Source: Pseudomonadota bacterium
GTDB lineage: Bacteria > Pseudomonadota > Gammaproteobacteria > Xanthomonadales > Xanthomonadaceae
Direction of reading: 5' to 3'
Length of the DNA: 6,676 nt
Assembly (NCBI GenBank): GCA_023392975.1
Contig: JAEWNA010000050.1
Span: forward strand, 1 to 6,676
Positions within the stretch are counted from its first letter, which is position 1. Each line of letters starts with the position of its first letter. Made by a program: the position numbers and the translations under genes. Positions 5,115-6,676 of this stretch are shown piece by piece. The notes under the pieces are model-generated. The model was given only the letters and a program-made list of their open reading frames with translations. It was not told the DNA's origin and made no database searches.

Positions 5115-6245
5115 TCAGTGCTGGAACGAGGACGAGCCGTCGCCGCCTTCGAAGGCCACCGCGTAGGGATCGTGCTCGGCGCCGGCGCCCTCGGACAGCC
5201 GGAACTTCAGCGCCAGGCCGTCGCGGGAGTCGGCCGCGCGCAGCGCTTCCTCCATGCTGATCTTGCCTTCCTTGGTCAGCCGGAACAGGCACTGGTCGAA
5301 CGACTCCATGCCTTCCTCCAGCGTCTCCTCCATCGCCTGCTTGATCTCGTGCACCTGGCCGCGGCGCAGCAGGTCGCGGATCATCGGCGTGTTGATCAGC
5401 ACTTCCACCGCCGGCAGGCGGCGGCCGTCGGAGCCGGTGACCAGGCGCTGGCTGACCACCGCCCTGAGGTTGAGCGCGACGTTCATCAGCACGTTCTTGT
5501 GCGCGCTTTCCGGGAAGAAGTTGAGGATGCGCTCGATGGTCTGGTCGGCGTTGTTGGAGTGCAGCGTCGCCAAGCACAGGTGGCCGGTCTCGGCGAACGC
5601 GATCGCCGCCTCCATCGTCGTCGCGTCCAGGATCTCGCCGATCAGGATCACGTCCGGCGCCTCGCGCATCGCGTTCTTCAGCGCGTTGTGGAAGGCGTGG
5701 GTGTCGAGGCCGACCTCGCGCTGGTTGACGATCGACTTCTTGTGCCGGTGCAGGTATTCGATCGGATCCTCAATGGTGAGGATGTGGCCGGCGGCGGTGG
5801 TGTTGCGGTAGTCGATCATCGACGCCAGCGTGGTCGACTTGCCCGAGCCGGTGGAGCCGACGATCAGCACCAGCCCGCGCGGGGCCATGATCACGTTCTT
5901 CAGCACCTGCGGCAGCTGCAGTTCCTCGATGCTGGGGATCACGCGGCGGATCGCGCGGATCACCATGCCGACCTCGCCGCGCTGCTTGAACACGTTGACG
6001 CGGAAGCGGCCGGCGTCGGCCAGCGACAGCGCCATGTTGAGTTCCAGGTCGCGCTCGAAGTCGGGCACCTGGCCCTCGTCCATCAGCGAGTAGGCGATCT
6101 TCTTGACCATGCCCGGGGGCAGGCCGGTGTTGCCGAGCGGATAGAGCTTGCCTTCGACCTTGATGTGCACCGGCGCGCCGGTGGTCAGGAACATGTCCGA
6201 GGCGTTCTTGTCCGTCATCAGCTTCAGGAAATAGCCGATGTCCAT
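5115..6245 (-). CDS. pilU: PilU-type type IVa pilus retraction ATPase
   Basis: A cytoplasmic hexameric ATPase of the PilT/PilU family that assists pilus retraction and twitching motility, normally alongside PilT. The 376 residues carry an N-terminal PAS-like domain (about 1-100), Walker A GSTGSGKST (130-138), the Asp box TIEDPIEYLH (157-166), Walker B ILIGEILD (200-207, E204) and the His box HLCLATLHSNN (222-232). FAETGHLCLATLHSNNADQ and the ERILNFFPE segment favour PilU over PilT. The serine- and acid-rich tail after about 350 also fits PilU. The usual arginine in the GE(I/M)RD motif is leucine (L206). ATG 6245 follows a strong GGGGAGGG ribosome site. The open frame continues upstream to 6623, but that part is low-complexity and overlaps the divergent gene, so it is not coding. 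pilT, usually the upstream partner, is absent here. Confidence 0.93.
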   Translation of the reverse strand: MDIGYFLKLMTDKNASDMFLTTGAPVHIKVEGKLYPLGNTGLPPGMVKKIAYSLMDEGQVPDFERDLELNMALSLADAGRFRVNVFKQRGEVGMVIRAIRRVIPSIEELQLPQVLKNVIMAPRGLVLIVGSTGSGKSTTLASMIDYRNTTAAGHILTIEDPIEYLHRHKKSIVNQREVGLDTHAFHNALKNAMREAPDVILIGEILDATTMEAAIAFAETGHLCLATLHSNNADQTIERILNFFPESAHKNVLMNVALNLRAVVSQRLVTGSDGRRLPAVEVLINTPMIRDLLRRGQVHEIKQAMEETLEEGMESFDQCLFRLTKEGKISMEEALRAADSRDGLALKFRLSEGAGAEHDPYAVAFEGGDGSSSFQH

Positions 6246-6428
6246 CGATGACCCTCCCCGTGACTGTTGGATGACTTGCCGCCGCGGTCGCGGGATGCCT
6301 GCGTTGCATCGCCGGAGGCCGCTGACGACAATGGGGCCGCGCCGGTGGCCGGTGGTCCGTCGGTCGTTCCGAGCGCATGCCGCGTCGAAACCGTGACCGC
6401 GTTCCCATCCCGCTCCGAAACGCTCCCC

Positions 6429-6676
6429 ATGCCCGCAAGCTTCGCACAAATGCCGCGCGTCCCGCAGCACCCGTCGCGCCCTCGCGCATGGCGCTTCGTG
6501 GTCCCCCTTGTGATCGCGCTCACGTTTCCGGCGCAGAGCCCGGCGAAGACGCCACCGCCGACCACGGAGATCGACGCGGCGCAGGTCGCGATCCTGCGCG
6601 CCGAGCGCGCGGACGCCGAACACTACGCCGGCGATGCGCTGCAGCGCGCGCGCGGCGCGCTGGCGCAGGCGCAGGC
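6429..6676 (+). CDS. Exported DUF4398-like protein (partial, runs off right edge)
   Basis: Only the first 82 codons are present. The N-terminus looks like a Sec signal peptide: basic RPRAWR (17-22), a hydrophobic stretch VVPLVIALTF (24-33), then AQSPA with probable cleavage after A39. There is no lipobox cysteine, so it is probably periplasmic or outer-membrane associated. A Pro/Thr-rich linker leads into AQVAILRAERADAEHYAGDA and the following LQRARGALAQAQ, which has the Ala/Arg/Glu helical pattern of DUF4398 domains, often found ahead of OmpA-like domains in proteobacteria. Neither ATG 6429 nor ATG 6450 has a clear ribosome site; 6429 is the earlier choice, and a GTG at 6393 also lies in frame. 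It is divergent from pilU across 183 bases. The right reading frame is supported by the signal peptide and amphipathic helix; family membership is tentative. Confidence 0.6.
   Translation, partial: MPASFAQMPRVPQHPSRPRAWRFVVPLVIALTFPAQSPAKTPPPTTEIDAAQVAILRAERADAEHYAGDALQRARGALAQAQ

Noticed and set aside
5118..6251. 377-codon plus-strand open frame opposite pilU
   Set aside because: It is a GC-codon shadow of pilU, full of His/Val/Arg/Asp runs with no motif.
6246..6623. N-terminal extension of PilU by 126 codons
   Set aside because: PilU homologues begin at the MDIGYFLKLM segment; a strong ribosome site precedes 6245, and the extension lies opposite the signal-peptide gene.
1..6676. Mobile element, CRISPR array, RNA gene or phage remnant
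   Set aside because: No transposase, integrase, terminal repeats, regularly spaced repeats, tRNA-like folds or rRNA segments were seen on either strand.

Overview
The window is GC-rich DNA with a strong GC bias at third codon positions. It looks like a gammaproteobacterium of the Xanthomonadaceae/Lysobacteraceae type (Lysobacter, Luteimonas or similar). This assignment rests on codon use, on the xanthomonad-like short fumarylacetoacetase, the PilU-type pilus ATPase and the Pr6Pr membrane protein, and on general resemblance. It is an inference, not a database result.

Left third (1-1790): a quorum-sensing pair on the minus strand, luxR (1528-776) followed by a luxI-type acyl-homoserine-lactone (AHL) synthase (start at 528, running off the left edge). 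The 247-base gap between them holds two directly abutting CTG-N10-CAG elements (575-594 and 591-610), which fit the classical 20-bp lux box and lie just upstream of luxI. This is the most notable part of the window, because Xanthomonadaceae are better known for DSF signalling and for solo LuxR proteins than for complete AHL circuits. Divergent from luxR, across 262 bases, is a 2-oxoglutarate/Fe(II) dioxygenase of the family that includes free L-amino-acid hydroxylases.

Middle (1791-5042): four plus-strand genes: the dioxygenase, fumarylacetoacetase, a six-helix Pr6Pr-type membrane protein, and maleylacetoacetate isomerase. The isomerase makes fumarylacetoacetate and the hydrolase splits it into fumarate and acetoacetate, so these two are the last steps of tyrosine/homogentisate breakdown. 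The gaps of 74-84 bases contain promoter-like elements, so the genes are probably not one simple operon. A dyad-rich stretch before the fumarylacetoacetase is a candidate operator.

Right third (5043-6676): a terminator hairpin separates maiA from the convergent minus-strand gene for a PilU-type retraction ATPase of type IVa pili. No pilT lies next to it within the window. Instead, pilU is divergent from the start of a small exported protein with a DUF4398-like segment that runs off the right edge.

No tRNA, rRNA, CRISPR array, insertion sequence or phage gene was seen. Apart from the quorum-sensing block, the content is ordinary chromosomal metabolism and motility.
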